A stretch of DNA of 44,810 nt from an uncultured Clostridia bacterium (GCA_945877365.1 CAMCRV010000018.1:1-44810), one strand, 5' to 3'; numbered from the stretch's first letter, positions 32,484 to 41,840 are shown. Made by a program: numbers and translations. The notes: generated from the sequence alone by a model not told the origin.

Positions 32484-33938
32484 ATGAATTATAAGATGAT
32501 GGGACGGTTTCTGTCTCAGGTTCTTACCATAGAGGGCGTGTTCATGGTTCCGGCGCTGGTCATCAGCCTCTTTGCCCGGGAGACCGGGGCTGTCCGGGGC
32601 TTTCTGATGACACTGGCGGCAATCGCCCTGCTGGCGCTGTTCCTGCGGCTGGTGTGCCGCAGCTCCCCCAGCGCCTTCTACGCCCGGGAGGGTCTGGTGT
32701 GCGTGGGCATGAGCTGGATCGTCCTCAGCGCCGTGGGGTGCCTGCCCTTCTATATCTCCCGGGAGATTCCCCGGTATATCGACTGCTTCTTTGAGATGGT
32801 CTCCGGTTTTACCACCACCGGCTCCTCCATTTTGTCGGATGTTGAGAGCCTGTCCTCCGGCATTCTCTACTGGCGCAGCTTCAGCCACTGGCTGGGAGGC
32901 ATGGGCGTGCTGGTGTTCCTGCTGGCCTTTACCCCCAGCGATAACCAGGGAGCGGGCTTTACCATGCATCTGCTCCGGGCGGAAAGCCCCGGCCCCGATG
33001 TGGGGAAGATGACCCCCAAGCTGCGCACCACCGCCGTAATCCTCTATGGTATCTATGTGGCGCTGACGGCGCTGGACTTTGTTCTGCTGCTTCTGGGGGG
33101 CATGACCCCGCTGGAGGCCATCTGCACCGCCTTCGGCACCGCCGGCACCGGCGGCTTCGGCGTCCGCAACGACTCTCTGGCCTCCTTCTCCCCCTATCTG
33201 CAAAATGTCACCACCATTTTCATGCTGCTGTTTGGCATCAACTTCACCTGCTACTACCTGATTCTCATCGGGCAGGCTGGCAGTGTGTTCAAAGACGAGG
33301 AGCTGCGGCTGTTTCTGGGGCTGTTCGTGGTCTGCGCCGGGCTGATCGCCCTGAATGTCCGCGGCCTGTACAACAGCTGGGAGGAAACCCTCCGCCACTC
33401 CGCCTTTCAGGTGGCCACCATCATCTCCACCACCGGCTACGCCACCACGGACTTTGACCTGTGGCCGGCCTTCTCCAAGGGGCTGCTGATGCTGCTGATG
33501 ATTGTAGGTTCCTGCGCCGGTTCCACTGCCGGCGGCCTGAAGCTGTCCAGGCTTCTGCTGCTGCTGAAAAGTCTGGGACGGAACATCCGCCAGGTGCTCA
33601 GCCCCCGGAAGGTGGAGCGCATCCGCATCAACGGCCGGGTGGTCAGCGAGGCGGTACTGGACAACGCCAACGCCTACCTCGCCGCCTACTTTCTGATCAT
33701 TGTGGTGGTCTATCTGATCATCTCTCTGGACGGCTTCTCCGTGGGCACCAATCTCACCGCCGCCCTGGCCTGCTTCAACAACATTGGTCCCGGTCTGGAG
33801 CAGGTTGGCCCCACCTGCAATTTCTCCCAGTTCAGCACCCTGTCCAAGCTGACCCTGTCCCTGGCCATGCTGGCAGGCCGGCTGGAAATCTTCCCCATTC
33901 TGATTCTGTTTTCCAAAGATACCTGGGTTCGCCGTTGA
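32484..33938 (+). CDS. trkH: Trk potassium transporter channel subunit TrkH
   Basis: This 484-residue membrane protein has about ten helices arranged in four channel-like repeats. Selectivity loops with the key Gly are visible: SGFTTTGSSI, FGTAGTGGFGV, ISTTGYATTD and CFNNIGPGLEQVGP. It moves potassium into the cell with TrkA as gate. AGGGAG precedes the ATG at 32484. No clear T-tailed terminator follows; the next 200 bp hold several palindromes. Confidence 0.95.
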   Translation: MNYKMMGRFLSQVLTIEGVFMVPALVISLFARETGAVRGFLMTLAAIALLALFLRLVCRSSPSAFYAREGLVCVGMSWIVLSAVGCLPFYISREIPRYIDCFFEMVSGFTTTGSSILSDVESLSSGILYWRSFSHWLGGMGVLVFLLAFTPSDNQGAGFTMHLLRAESPGPDVGKMTPKLRTTAVILYGIYVALTALDFVLLLLGGMTPLEAICTAFGTAGTGGFGVRNDSLASFSPYLQNVTTIFMLLFGINFTCYYLILIGQAGSVFKDEELRLFLGLFVVCAGLIALNVRGLYNSWEETLRHSAFQVATIISTTGYATTDFDLWPAFSKGLLMLLMIVGSCAGSTAGGLKLSRLLLLLKSLGRNIRQVLSPRKVERIRINGRVVSEAVLDNANAYLAAYFLIIVVVYLIISLDGFSVGTNLTAALACFNNIGPGLEQVGPTCNFSQFSTLSKLTLSLAMLAGRLEIFPILILFSKDTWVRR

Positions 33939-33955
33939 TATCATACTGATATTCA

Positions 33956-34104
33956 ATTAAAATGTTTCATTCGTTAGAATGTAACATTTTAATATGAAGA
34001 TCATAATGAGACGGGTATCTATGATTTTCCTTTCTGAAAATCACAGATGCGACAACGCCGTCAGGCGGTGTCTTCTCAATAGAATTGTACAATTCTATTG
34101 AGAA
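33956..34104. repeat. Cluster of three perfect inverted repeats after trkH
   Basis: ATTAAAATGTT (33956-33966) pairs with 33983-33993. TGATTTTC (34022-34029) pairs with 34036-34043. A 32-bp perfect palindrome centred on TTGTACAA spans 34073-34104. There is no reading frame. It could be a decayed palindromic element or 3'-end RNA stabilisers. Confidence 0.65.
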
Positions 34105-34155
34105 ATAGTATCAATCGTTGGGGTAGAGAAAAAATATGCGTTTTGGAGACAACAG

Positions 34156-34186
34156 AACCGGCAGAGGAAATTCCTCTGCCGGTTTT
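34156..34186. terminator. Terminator between trkH and pyrE
   Basis: A 14-bp perfect stem AACCGGCAGAGGAA/TTCCTCTGCCGGTT (34156-34169 with 34171-34184) with TT following on the plus strand and a weaker T stretch on the minus strand. It probably ends both convergent operons. Confidence 0.75.
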
Positions 34187-34195
34187 CAGCGGGTT

Positions 34196-34852
34196 TTATG
34201 CTTTTGCTCCGTTTACAGCCAGATAATTCTTGATCCGGGTGACATTTTCCTCGTTGGCGGGATCCTCTTCCAGATACTCGATGATGTCGTAGACATCCAC
34301 CACGGAGTAGACGGGGAAGCCGAACTGCTCCTCAATCTCCTGCATGGCGCCCTTCTCGCCCTGCCCCTTTTCCTTCCGGTCCACCATGACAAATGTGGCA
34401 GCCACCTTCACATCAGGCAGGCTGCTGAGGATAGCCATACTCTCCCGGATGGCGGTACCGGCGGTGATGACATCCTCCACGATGACAACTTCCTCGCCGG
34501 GCTGGGGCACATAGCCCACAAACACGCCGCCCTCGCCGTGATCCTTGGCCTCCTTGCGGTTGAAGAAGAAGGGAACATTCAGACCGTTCTTGCTCAGGGC
34601 AACGGCGGCGGACACAGCGATGGAAATACCCTTGTAGGCAGGGCCGTACAGAACGGTCTTTTTATTTCCGATTTTGTCAAAGTAGGCTCTGGCGTAGAAC
34701 TCGCCCAGCTTGGCGATCTCGTCGCCGGTTTTGATCATACCGGCGTTGATGAAGTAGGGAATCTTCCGTCCGGATTTGGCGGTGAAGTCACCGAACTTCA
34801 GCACGCCTGCACCCTGCAGGAACTGAATAAACTCTCTTTTATAGCTTTCCAT
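34196..34852 (-). CDS. pyrE: Orotate phosphoribosyltransferase
   Basis: This 218-residue enzyme joins orotate and PRPP to give OMP. The PRPP loop VVIVEDVITAGTAIRES and the N-terminal KSGRKIPYFINAG are diagnostic. AAGGAG precedes the ATG at 34852. It is the last gene of the pyr operon and is separated from pyrF by 124 bp that contain a dispersed-repeat core. Confidence 0.95.
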   Translation of the reverse strand: MESYKREFIQFLQGAGVLKFGDFTAKSGRKIPYFINAGMIKTGDEIAKLGEFYARAYFDKIGNKKTVLYGPAYKGISIAVSAAVALSKNGLNVPFFFNRKEAKDHGEGGVFVGYVPQPGEEVVIVEDVITAGTAIRESMAILSSLPDVKVAATFVMVDRKEKGQGEKGAMQEIEEQFGFPVYSVVDVYDIIEYLEEDPANEENVTRIKNYLAVNGAKA

Positions 34853-34896
34853 GATTCTGTCTCCTTATCTTTCAAATTGCATTTTCCTTGGGCATT

Positions 34897-34963
34897 GGCA
34901 GCTATGGTCGAGGGGTCCAAAGGATGATCCTTTCGCTCCTGGGTTCGTAACGCATTGGCTGCC
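34897..34963 (-). repeat. Dispersed repeat core upstream of pyrE
   Basis: Read on the minus strand, CAATGCGTTACG, 17 variable bases and ATCCTTTGGACCCCTCGACC match the right arm of the element at 2488-2540. The variable part forms a hairpin here too (AAAGGAT/ATCCTTT). Outer GGCAGC/GCTGCC (34897-34902 with 34958-34963) close the structure. Confidence 0.65.
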
Positions 34964-34976
34964 GGCCCATGCCGGC

Positions 34977-35675
34977 TTAGTCGCAGAATTCAGCCACGCA
35001 GCGCTCATAGGCGGCTACAGGGTCGGCGGCGGCTGTGATAGGACGACCCACCACGATGTAGTCGGAGCCGATGGCCTTGGCGGCGGCAGGGGTCATAACC
35101 CGCTTCTGGTCACCCACATCCCCATCGGCAAAGCGGACGCCGGGGGTAATGGTCAGGAAATTTTTGCCGCAGCGGTCATGAACCTTCTCAGCCTCCAGAG
35201 GGGAGCAGACCACGCCGTCCAGACCGGCATTCTTGGCGATTTCGGCATAGTGCATCACCACCTGGTCGATGGGCTCCTTAATCAGCAGATCCCGTTCCAT
35301 GGTCTCCTGATCGGTGGAGGTCAGCTGGGTGACGGCGATCAGCAGAGGGCGGGTGCCGTCGGGACGGGTCAGACCCTCCAGTGCGCCCTGCATCATGGCA
35401 GTGGCACCGGCGGCATGGAGGTTGGTGATGTCCACATCCAGATTGCTCAGCACTGCCATGGCCTTTTTCACGGTGTTAGGGATATCGTGGAGCTTCAGAT
35501 CCAGAAAGATCTTGTGACCACGGGCTTTGATTTCCCGGACGATGGCAGGACCCTCGGCATAGTACAGCTCCATGCCGATCTTGACAAAGGGCTTGCGGCC
35601 GGTGAACTTGTCCAGAAATGCGAAGGTGGCCTCAGCGGAAGAAAAATCACACGCGACAATGACATCTTTACCCAT
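34977..35675 (-). CDS. pyrF: Orotidine 5'-phosphate decarboxylase
   Basis: This 232-residue TIM-barrel enzyme decarboxylates OMP to UMP. The catalytic Asp-Lys-Asp region FLDLKLHDIPNTV and the C-terminal GVRFADGDVGDQKRV and YIVVGRPIT are visible. Its ATG shares one base with the pyrD stop (TAATG), and GGAGG lies inside the end of pyrD, so it is translationally coupled. Confidence 0.95.
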   Translation of the reverse strand: MGKDVIVACDFSSAEATFAFLDKFTGRKPFVKIGMELYYAEGPAIVREIKARGHKIFLDLKLHDIPNTVKKAMAVLSNLDVDITNLHAAGATAMMQGALEGLTRPDGTRPLLIAVTQLTSTDQETMERDLLIKEPIDQVVMHYAEIAKNAGLDGVVCSPLEAEKVHDRCGKNFLTITPGVRFADGDVGDQKRVMTPAAAKAIGSDYIVVGRPITAAADPVAAYERCVAEFCD

Positions 35676-36586
35676 TACTTTACGCCTCCGATAATATCAC
35701 TTAGATTTTGAATTCCATATTTTTCCATAGTCCGGGGCAGCTCCCGGATGATGTCCCGGCAGATGTAGGGATTCACCAGATTGGCAGCCCCCACCTCCAC
35801 GGCGGTGGCGCCTGCCAGCATCATTTCAATCACATCCTCAGCACTGCTGACGCCGCCCATACCCACCACGGGGATGTTCACAGCGTGAGCCACCTGATAC
35901 ACCATCCGTACCGCCACCGGGAAGATGGCAGGGCCGGAGAAGCCGCCCATCTTGTTGGCAATCACCGGCTTGCGGGTACGCAGATCGATGCGCATCCCCA
36001 GCATGGTGTTGATGAGGCTGATGCCGTCGGCGCCGGCCTCCTCACAGGCTTTTGCAATGGCGACAATGTCCGTGACATTGGGGGACAGCTTGATAATCAC
36101 AGGCTTGGTGGTAACGGCCTTGACAGCCCGGGTCACCTCTGCGGCGGCCTCCGGCTGGGTGCCGAAGCTCATGCCGCCGCCGTGGACATTGGGGCAGGAC
36201 ACATTCACTTCCAGCCAGCCCACCTGTTCCTCCTTGTCCAGCTTTTCACAGGTGTAGGCATAGTCCTCCACGCTGAAGCCGCTGACATTGGCCATGACGG
36301 GCTTGTGGAAGCACTGCTTCAGCAGGGGCAGCTCGTGGGAGATCACCTTTTCCACACCGGGATTCTGCAATCCCACGGCGTTGATCATGCCGCCGGGGCA
36401 CTCCGCAATCCGGGGGGTGGGGTTGCCGAACCGGGGCTCCTTGGTGGTGCCCTTGAAGGAGAAGGTGCCCAGCTCGTTGATATCGTAAAGCTCCGCGTAT
36501 TCATAGCCGTAGCCGAAGGTGCCGGAGGCGGGGATCACAGGGTTGTCCAGCCTGATACCACACAAATTAACGCTTAGGCTTTCCAT
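35675..36586 (-). CDS. pyrD: Dihydroorotate dehydrogenase B, catalytic subunit
   Basis: This 303-residue flavoprotein oxidises dihydroorotate to orotate. The type-B (NAD-linked) catalytic Cys is in VNVSCPNVHGGG, and FMN-binding GMGGVSSAEDVIEMMLAGATAVEVG is near the C-terminus. It works with PyrK, encoded just upstream with 13 bp overlap. This form is usual in anaerobes because electrons go to NAD+ rather than quinone. Confidence 0.95.
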   Translation of the reverse strand: MESLSVNLCGIRLDNPVIPASGTFGYGYEYAELYDINELGTFSFKGTTKEPRFGNPTPRIAECPGGMINAVGLQNPGVEKVISHELPLLKQCFHKPVMANVSGFSVEDYAYTCEKLDKEEQVGWLEVNVSCPNVHGGGMSFGTQPEAAAEVTRAVKAVTTKPVIIKLSPNVTDIVAIAKACEEAGADGISLINTMLGMRIDLRTRKPVIANKMGGFSGPAIFPVAVRMVYQVAHAVNIPVVGMGGVSSAEDVIEMMLAGATAVEVGAANLVNPYICRDIIRELPRTMEKYGIQNLSDIIGGVK

Positions 36587-37311
36587 AAAATCTCCTCCTT
36601 CCGCATCACCGGGCCGTCCTTACAGATTCGCTTGTAGCCGGTGAGGGTCTTGCAGCTGCAGCCCATGCAGGCGCCGAAGCCGCAGCCCATCCGCTCCTCA
36701 AAGCTCATCTGGCCGGAGGTTTTGGATGCTTTGTACACGGCCTTCAGCATGGGCTCGGGGCCGCAGGTGTAGAAATAGCTGTAGTCCATTTCCGCCAGAG
36801 GGGTGGTAACAAAGCCGGGGGTTCCGTAGCTGCCGTCCACGGTGGTGACCTGAACATTGCAGCCCAGAGCTTTGAACTCCTCCTCATAGAACACCTCCCG
36901 GGCGGTGTTGAAGCCCAGAATTACGCAAACGCCCTTACCCTGTGCCGCCAGATCTTTGGCAAGGCGGTACATGGGAGGAACCCCCACGCCGCCGCCCAGC
37001 AGGACGGGGCGGTCACCAGCCAGGGACAGGTCATAGCCGTTGCCCAGGCCCGTGAGAATATCCAGCTGCTGACCGGGCTCCATCCGGGACATAAGTTCTG
37101 TGCCATGCCCCACCACCTTGTAGATGATGGTAAGTGTGGCATTGTCGTAGTCGCACACGGAGATTGGGCGGCGCAGGAAGAAGCCCTCCAGCCGGATGTT
37201 CACAAACTGGCCGGGGGCGGTGATGGCGGAGGTATCCCCAGCCAGCACCATTTTGTAGACATTGTCCGTCAGCGCAATCTGGCTGCGGATTTCAAAGATA
37301 CTCTGCTTCAT
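36574..37311 (-). CDS. pyrK: Dihydroorotate dehydrogenase B, electron-transfer subunit
   Basis: This 245-residue protein has a ferredoxin-reductase-like FAD domain (RRPISVCDYD), an NAD-binding part (LLGGGVGVPPMYRLAK) and a C-terminal 2Fe-2S site in CGFGACMGCSCK plus the later Cys in RICKDGPV. It passes electrons from PyrD to NAD+. It is 24 bp after carB and overlaps pyrD. Confidence 0.95.
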   Translation of the reverse strand: MKQSIFEIRSQIALTDNVYKMVLAGDTSAITAPGQFVNIRLEGFFLRRPISVCDYDNATLTIIYKVVGHGTELMSRMEPGQQLDILTGLGNGYDLSLAGDRPVLLGGGVGVPPMYRLAKDLAAQGKGVCVILGFNTAREVFYEEEFKALGCNVQVTTVDGSYGTPGFVTTPLAEMDYSYFYTCGPEPMLKAVYKASKTSGQMSFEERMGCGFGACMGCSCKTLTGYKRICKDGPVMRKEEILWKA

Positions 37312-37335
37312 GCTTTCTCCTTGGAATGCAAGCCC

Positions 37336-40300
37336 TTAGGCATCAATAGTGGAAATCGTCAAAGTGGTCTCCTCCAGCACATCCAGCAGCACCTTTACGG
37401 TGTCCAGTGCGGTGAAGATGGACACATTGTGCTCCGTGGAAATCTGGCGGATATACAGACCGTCGTTCTCGTTGGCGCCGGGATCCTTGGTGTTGATAAC
37501 ATAGGCGATATGACCCTGACGCAGTGCGTTGGGAATCTCATCACTGCCGTCGCTGATCTTCTGCAGCACATGGGTGCGGATGCCGTTGCGCTTCAGGAAC
37601 ATGGCGGTGCCGTAGGTGGCCTCGATGTTGAAGCCCAGCTGATAGAACCGGCGGATCAGAGGCAGCGCCTCCTCCTTATCCCGGTCGGCGATGGTAGCCA
37701 GCACGGTGCCGTAGTTCTGCAGGTGCATACCGGAGGCCTGCAGAGCCTTATACAGGGCGCGAGTCATGGTGCGGTCGTAGCCGATGGCCTCGCCGGTGGA
37801 CTTCATTTCGGGGGACAGGTAGGCATCCAGACCCCGGATCTTGTTGAAGGAGAACACGGGAGCCTTCACATACCAGCGCTGCTTCTCGTCGGGGTAGATG
37901 TCGAAGAAGCCCTGCTCCTTCAGGGTCTTGCCCAGAATCACCTCGGTGGCGATATCCGCCAGAGAGTAGCCCGTGGCCTTGGACAGGAAGGGCACAGTAC
38001 GGGAGGAACGGGGGTTGACCTCGATGATATACACATTGTCCTCGGGGTCTACGATGAACTGGATATTGAACAGGCCGATGATGCCGATGCCCAGACCCAG
38101 CTTCTTTGCATATTGCAGGATGATTCCCTTGACCTTGTCGGAGATGGAGAAGGAGGGATAGACGGAAATGGAGTCACCGGAGTGAACGCCGGTGCGCTCC
38201 ACCAGCTCCATGATGCCGGGAACAAACACATTGTGGCCGTCGCAGATGGCGTCAATCTCCACCTCACGACCCTGAATATACTTGTCCACCAGAACAGGCT
38301 TGTCCTCATCGATTTCCACGGCAGTGCGCAGGTAGTGGCGCAGCTGATTCTCGTTGGCCACGATCTGCATGGCCCGGCCGCCCAGCACGAAGGAGGGGCG
38401 CACCAGCACGGGGTAGCCGATCTCAGCGGCGGCGTCGATGCCGTCCTGAATCCGGGTGACGGCCTTGCCCTTGGGCTGGGGAATGTTCAGCTCGGACAGC
38501 AGCTTTTCAAAGGCATCCCGGTTCTCGGCCTTGTCGATGGCGGCGCAGTCGGTGCCGATGATCTTCACACCCCGGTCGCTGAGGGGCTGCGCCAGGTTGA
38601 TGGCAGTCTGACCGCCCAGAGAGGCAATCACGCCCTCGGGCTTTTCAAACTCGATGATGTTCATCACATCCTCGGGGGTCAGGGGCTCGAAGTACAGCTT
38701 GTCGGCGGTGGTGTAGTCGGTGGAGACAGTCTCGGGGTTGTTGTTGATGATGATGGCCTCGTAGCCGGCCTTGCGGATGGTCATGACGGCGTGGACGGTA
38801 GAGTAGTCAAATTCCACGCCCTGGCCGATGCGGATGGGGCCTGCACCCAGCACCACGATCTTCTTCCGGTCGGTGAGCCGGGAGGCATTCTCCCCCTGAT
38901 AGGAGGAGTAGAAGTAGGGGATATAGGCACCGGTATGGCAGGTGTCCACCATGCGGTACACGGGGAAGATGTTGTGCTGTTTGCGCAGGTTGTAGACCTC
39001 AATCTCCTTGCAGTTCCACATCTTGGCAATGAACTTGTCGCTGAAGCCCATGGCCTTGGCGGCCTTGAAGGTTTCCAGATCGCGGCTGGCGGCCACCTTC
39101 TTCTCCATGGCCACGATCCGCTCCACGGCCTCAAGGAAGTAGGCGTTGATCTGGGTGATTTGGCTGATCTTCTCCACGGCAACACCCCGGCGCAGCAGCT
39201 CGGCGATGGCGAAGATGTTGTCGTCCCGGAACTGCTCGATGTATTCCAGCAGCTCCTTCTCGGTCATGGGATCAAACTTGGGCAGGTGGAAGTGGCAGGC
39301 GCCGATTTCCAGAGAACGGACGCCCTTCAGCAGGCACTCCTCCAGAGTGGAGCCGATGCCCATAACCTCGCCGGTGGCCTTCATCTGAGTACCCAGCACA
39401 TTGGTGGCAGAGGCAAACTTGTCGAAGGGGAACCGGGGCAGCTTGGCAATCACATAGTCGAGGGAAGGCTCAAAGGCGGCGTTGGTGTTGGCAATCTTGA
39501 TCTCCTCCAGAGCCATGCCCACGGCGATCTTGGCGGTGACCCGGGCGATGGGGTAACCGGAGGCCTTGGAGGCCAGAGCGGAGGAACGGGAAACTCTGGG
39601 GTTCACCTCAATCAGGTAGTATTCGCTGGAATTGGGGTTCAGGGCAAACTGAACATTGCAGCCGCCTTCGATTTTCAGCTCCTTGATGAGCTTGATGGCG
39701 GAGTCGTTCAGCATTTTTTCGTCTTCCTTGCTCAGGGTCATGATGGGAGCCACCACCAGAGAGTCGCCGGTGTGGACACCCACGGGGTCGATGTTCTCCA
39801 TGCCGCAGATGGTGATGGCATGGTCGTTGGAGTCCCGCATAACCTCGAACTCGATCTCCTTGTAGCCCTTGACGGACTTCTCCACCAGCACCTGATGGAC
39901 GGGAGAGAGTTTGAAGGCGTTGAGAGCCACCTCCACCAGCTCCTCCTCATTGTAGGCGAAGCCGCCGCCGGTGCCGCCCAGAGTGAAGGCAGGGCGCAGA
40001 ACCACGGGGTAGCCGATGCGCTGGGCGGCCTCAATGGCCTCCTCGATGGAGTAGGTGATCTCACTGGGGATGGTGGGCTCACCGATGGACTGGCACAGCT
40101 CCTTGAACAGCTCCCGATCCTCAGCCCGCTCAATGGACTCGCTGGAGGTGCCCAGCAGCTTCACCCGGCACTCGGCCAGGATACCCTTCTTTTCCAGCTG
40201 CATGGCCAGATTCAGTCCGGTCTGCCCGCCGATGCCGGGGACAATGGCATCCGGGCGCTCATAGCGGATGATCTTGGCGATATATTCCAGAGTCAGAGGC

Positions 40301-40500
40301 TCCATGTAGACCTTGTCTGCGATGACAGTGTCGGTCATGATGGTGGCAGGGTTAGAGTTGCACAGCACAACCTCGTAGCCCTCCTCCTTCAGAGCCAGAC
40401 AGGCCTGGGTGCCTGCGTAGTCGAACTCGGCAGCCTGTCCGATGACGATGGGGCCGGAGCCGATAATCAGGATTTTCTTGATGTCCGTTCTTTTTGCCAT
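37336..40500 (-). CDS. carB: Carbamoyl-phosphate synthase large subunit
   Basis: This 1054-residue enzyme makes carbamoyl phosphate from bicarbonate, ammonia and two ATP. It has two homologous halves, each with an N-terminal nucleotide-fold start (KILIIGSGPIVIGQAAEFDYAGTQA and KIVVLGAGPIRIGQGVEFDYS) and an ATP-grasp domain, then an MGS-like regulatory domain (about 935-1054) where UMP and ornithine act in E. coli. Length is normal. The small subunit carA is not next to it on either side, which is unusual for a pyr operon. It is 33 bp after pyrC. Confidence 0.96.
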   Translation of the reverse strand: MAKRTDIKKILIIGSGPIVIGQAAEFDYAGTQACLALKEEGYEVVLCNSNPATIMTDTVIADKVYMEPLTLEYIAKIIRYERPDAIVPGIGGQTGLNLAMQLEKKGILAECRVKLLGTSSESIERAEDRELFKELCQSIGEPTIPSEITYSIEEAIEAAQRIGYPVVLRPAFTLGGTGGGFAYNEEELVEVALNAFKLSPVHQVLVEKSVKGYKEIEFEVMRDSNDHAITICGMENIDPVGVHTGDSLVVAPIMTLSKEDEKMLNDSAIKLIKELKIEGGCNVQFALNPNSSEYYLIEVNPRVSRSSALASKASGYPIARVTAKIAVGMALEEIKIANTNAAFEPSLDYVIAKLPRFPFDKFASATNVLGTQMKATGEVMGIGSTLEECLLKGVRSLEIGACHFHLPKFDPMTEKELLEYIEQFRDDNIFAIAELLRRGVAVEKISQITQINAYFLEAVERIVAMEKKVAASRDLETFKAAKAMGFSDKFIAKMWNCKEIEVYNLRKQHNIFPVYRMVDTCHTGAYIPYFYSSYQGENASRLTDRKKIVVLGAGPIRIGQGVEFDYSTVHAVMTIRKAGYEAIIINNNPETVSTDYTTADKLYFEPLTPEDVMNIIEFEKPEGVIASLGGQTAINLAQPLSDRGVKIIGTDCAAIDKAENRDAFEKLLSELNIPQPKGKAVTRIQDGIDAAAEIGYPVLVRPSFVLGGRAMQIVANENQLRHYLRTAVEIDEDKPVLVDKYIQGREVEIDAICDGHNVFVPGIMELVERTGVHSGDSISVYPSFSISDKVKGIILQYAKKLGLGIGIIGLFNIQFIVDPEDNVYIIEVNPRSSRTVPFLSKATGYSLADIATEVILGKTLKEQGFFDIYPDEKQRWYVKAPVFSFNKIRGLDAYLSPEMKSTGEAIGYDRTMTRALYKALQASGMHLQNYGTVLATIADRDKEEALPLIRRFYQLGFNIEATYGTAMFLKRNGIRTHVLQKISDGSDEIPNALRQGHIAYVINTKDPGANENDGLYIRQISTEHNVSIFTALDTVKVLLDVLEETTLTISTIDA

Positions 40501-40533
40501 TTTGGTGTTCCTCCGATTTCTTCGTGTTCTGTA

Positions 40534-41745
40534 TTAAATATGGTAAGTGTACACAGGTTTGCCGCCGCAGACGGTGGTCATGCACCGTCCCTGAACCTCC
40601 CAGCCGGTGAAGGGGCTTGCTTTGCCCATGGAGAGGAAGTCGTCGGGGTCAATTTTATATTGGGCATCCAGATCCCAGATGGAGAAGTCCTCCCCCAGTG
40701 GGATTCCGAAGCGCTGCCGGGGGACGGTGCAAAGCAGCTCCACCAGCCGCTCCATGGTCAGAATCCCGGGCTTAACCAGATAGGTGTAGAGGATGGGGAA
40801 GGCGGTTTCAATGCCCACCACCCCGAAGGCGCTCTTTTCCAGACCTCTGGCTTTTTCCTCAGCACTGTGGGGGGCATGGTCGGTGGCGATCATGTCGATG
40901 GTGCCGTCCTGAATTCCCGCAATCAGAGCCTCCCGGTCGGATTTGTCCCGGAGGGGGGGATTCATTTTGAACCGTCCGTCCTCCTGCAGGAAGCTGTCGT
41001 CCATCACCAGATAGTGTGGGCCAGTTTCGCAGGTCACATCCAGGCCCTGCGCCTTGGCCTGCCGGATGATAGCCACGCTCTCCTTGGTGGAGATATGGCA
41101 CACATGGTAGCTGCACCCGGTTTCCCTTACCAGTTCCAGATCACGGGCGATCTGCCCCCACTCGCTTTCGGAGCAGATGCCCCGGTGGCCGTGAAGGGCG
41201 GCGTAGGTTCCGGCGTGGATGTAGCCGCCCCGGAGGAGGGAGTTGTCCTCGCAGTGGGCGACGATGGGCTTACCCAGAGATTTGGCAAGCTCCATAGCCT
41301 GCCGCATTCGCTGTGTGTCCTGCACGCCCCGGCCGTCGTCGGAGAAGCCCACCACATGGGAAGCCATCCCCTCAAGATCTGCCAGAGCTTCGCCCTTCTC
41401 CCCCACAGTGATGGCGCCGTAGGGATAGACATGGATGCAGGCTCCCTCCCGGATCCGTTCCAGCTGCTGCTGCAAGTGGGGCAGGCTGTCAGGGACAGGA
41501 TTCAGGTTGGGCATGGTACACACGGCGGTGTAACCACCCCGGGCAGAGGCCGCGCTTCCGGTTTCCATAGTCTCTTTATAAGAAAAGCCCGGCTCTCTGA
41601 AATGCACATGCACATCACAAAAGCCGGGAAAAATTGCGAAACGGGAAGAATTGAAAACGGAAAACCGGGAAATACGGGCACTGACCTGCTGAAAAAAAGC
41701 ATTTTGGGAAGGGAAATAAATCTTTGCCTTGACAGAATCAGCCAT
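40534..41745 (-). CDS. pyrC: Dihydroorotase, with shortened N-terminus
   Basis: This 403-residue zinc amidohydrolase closes carbamoyl aspartate to dihydroorotate. Metal ligands are visible in CDVHVHFREPG, AHCEDN, CHISTKES and TDHAPHS. The HxH motif is at about residue 45, whereas type-I enzymes usually have it near 60, so the N-terminal beta-sandwich strand is shortened; residues 5-40 are not recognisable. The ATG at 41745 has AAAGGAG and is convincing. It is the first gene of the pyr operon, behind a promoter and a leader terminator. Confidence 0.93.
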   Translation of the reverse strand: MADSVKAKIYFPSQNAFFQQVSARISRFSVFNSSRFAIFPGFCDVHVHFREPGFSYKETMETGSAASARGGYTAVCTMPNLNPVPDSLPHLQQQLERIREGACIHVYPYGAITVGEKGEALADLEGMASHVVGFSDDGRGVQDTQRMRQAMELAKSLGKPIVAHCEDNSLLRGGYIHAGTYAALHGHRGICSESEWGQIARDLELVRETGCSYHVCHISTKESVAIIRQAKAQGLDVTCETGPHYLVMDDSFLQEDGRFKMNPPLRDKSDREALIAGIQDGTIDMIATDHAPHSAEEKARGLEKSAFGVVGIETAFPILYTYLVKPGILTMERLVELLCTVPRQRFGIPLGEDFSIWDLDAQYKIDPDDFLSMGKASPFTGWEVQGRCMTTVCGGKPVYTYHI

Positions 41746-41765
41746 GGGAGTCTCCTTTCCGTGCT

Positions 41766-41795
41766 CAAAAAATGCCTTGCCGGGAAGGCGGCAAG
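41766..41795 (-). promoter_or_regulatory. Attenuator-like terminator in the pyrC leader
   Basis: Between promoter and pyrC, CTTGCCG pairs with CGGCAAG (41789-41795 with 41776-41782), followed by GCATTTTTTG on the minus strand: a complete intrinsic terminator inside the leader. An upstream GCGGC/GCCGC hairpin (41807-41818) could pair with its left arm instead. This fits transcription attenuation, as by PyrR in other Firmicutes; no clear PyrR site was identified. Confidence 0.65.
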
Positions 41796-41840
41796 ACGAT
41801 TTTAGTGCGGCGAGCCGCGAGCAATGTATTTATCTTTTGG

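Noticed and set aside
37105..41805. Very long open frame on the plus strand opposite carB and pyrC
   Set aside because: It is antisense to strongly recognised enzymes, is low-complexity in His/Gly/Leu as GC-rich shadows are, and has no ribosome site.
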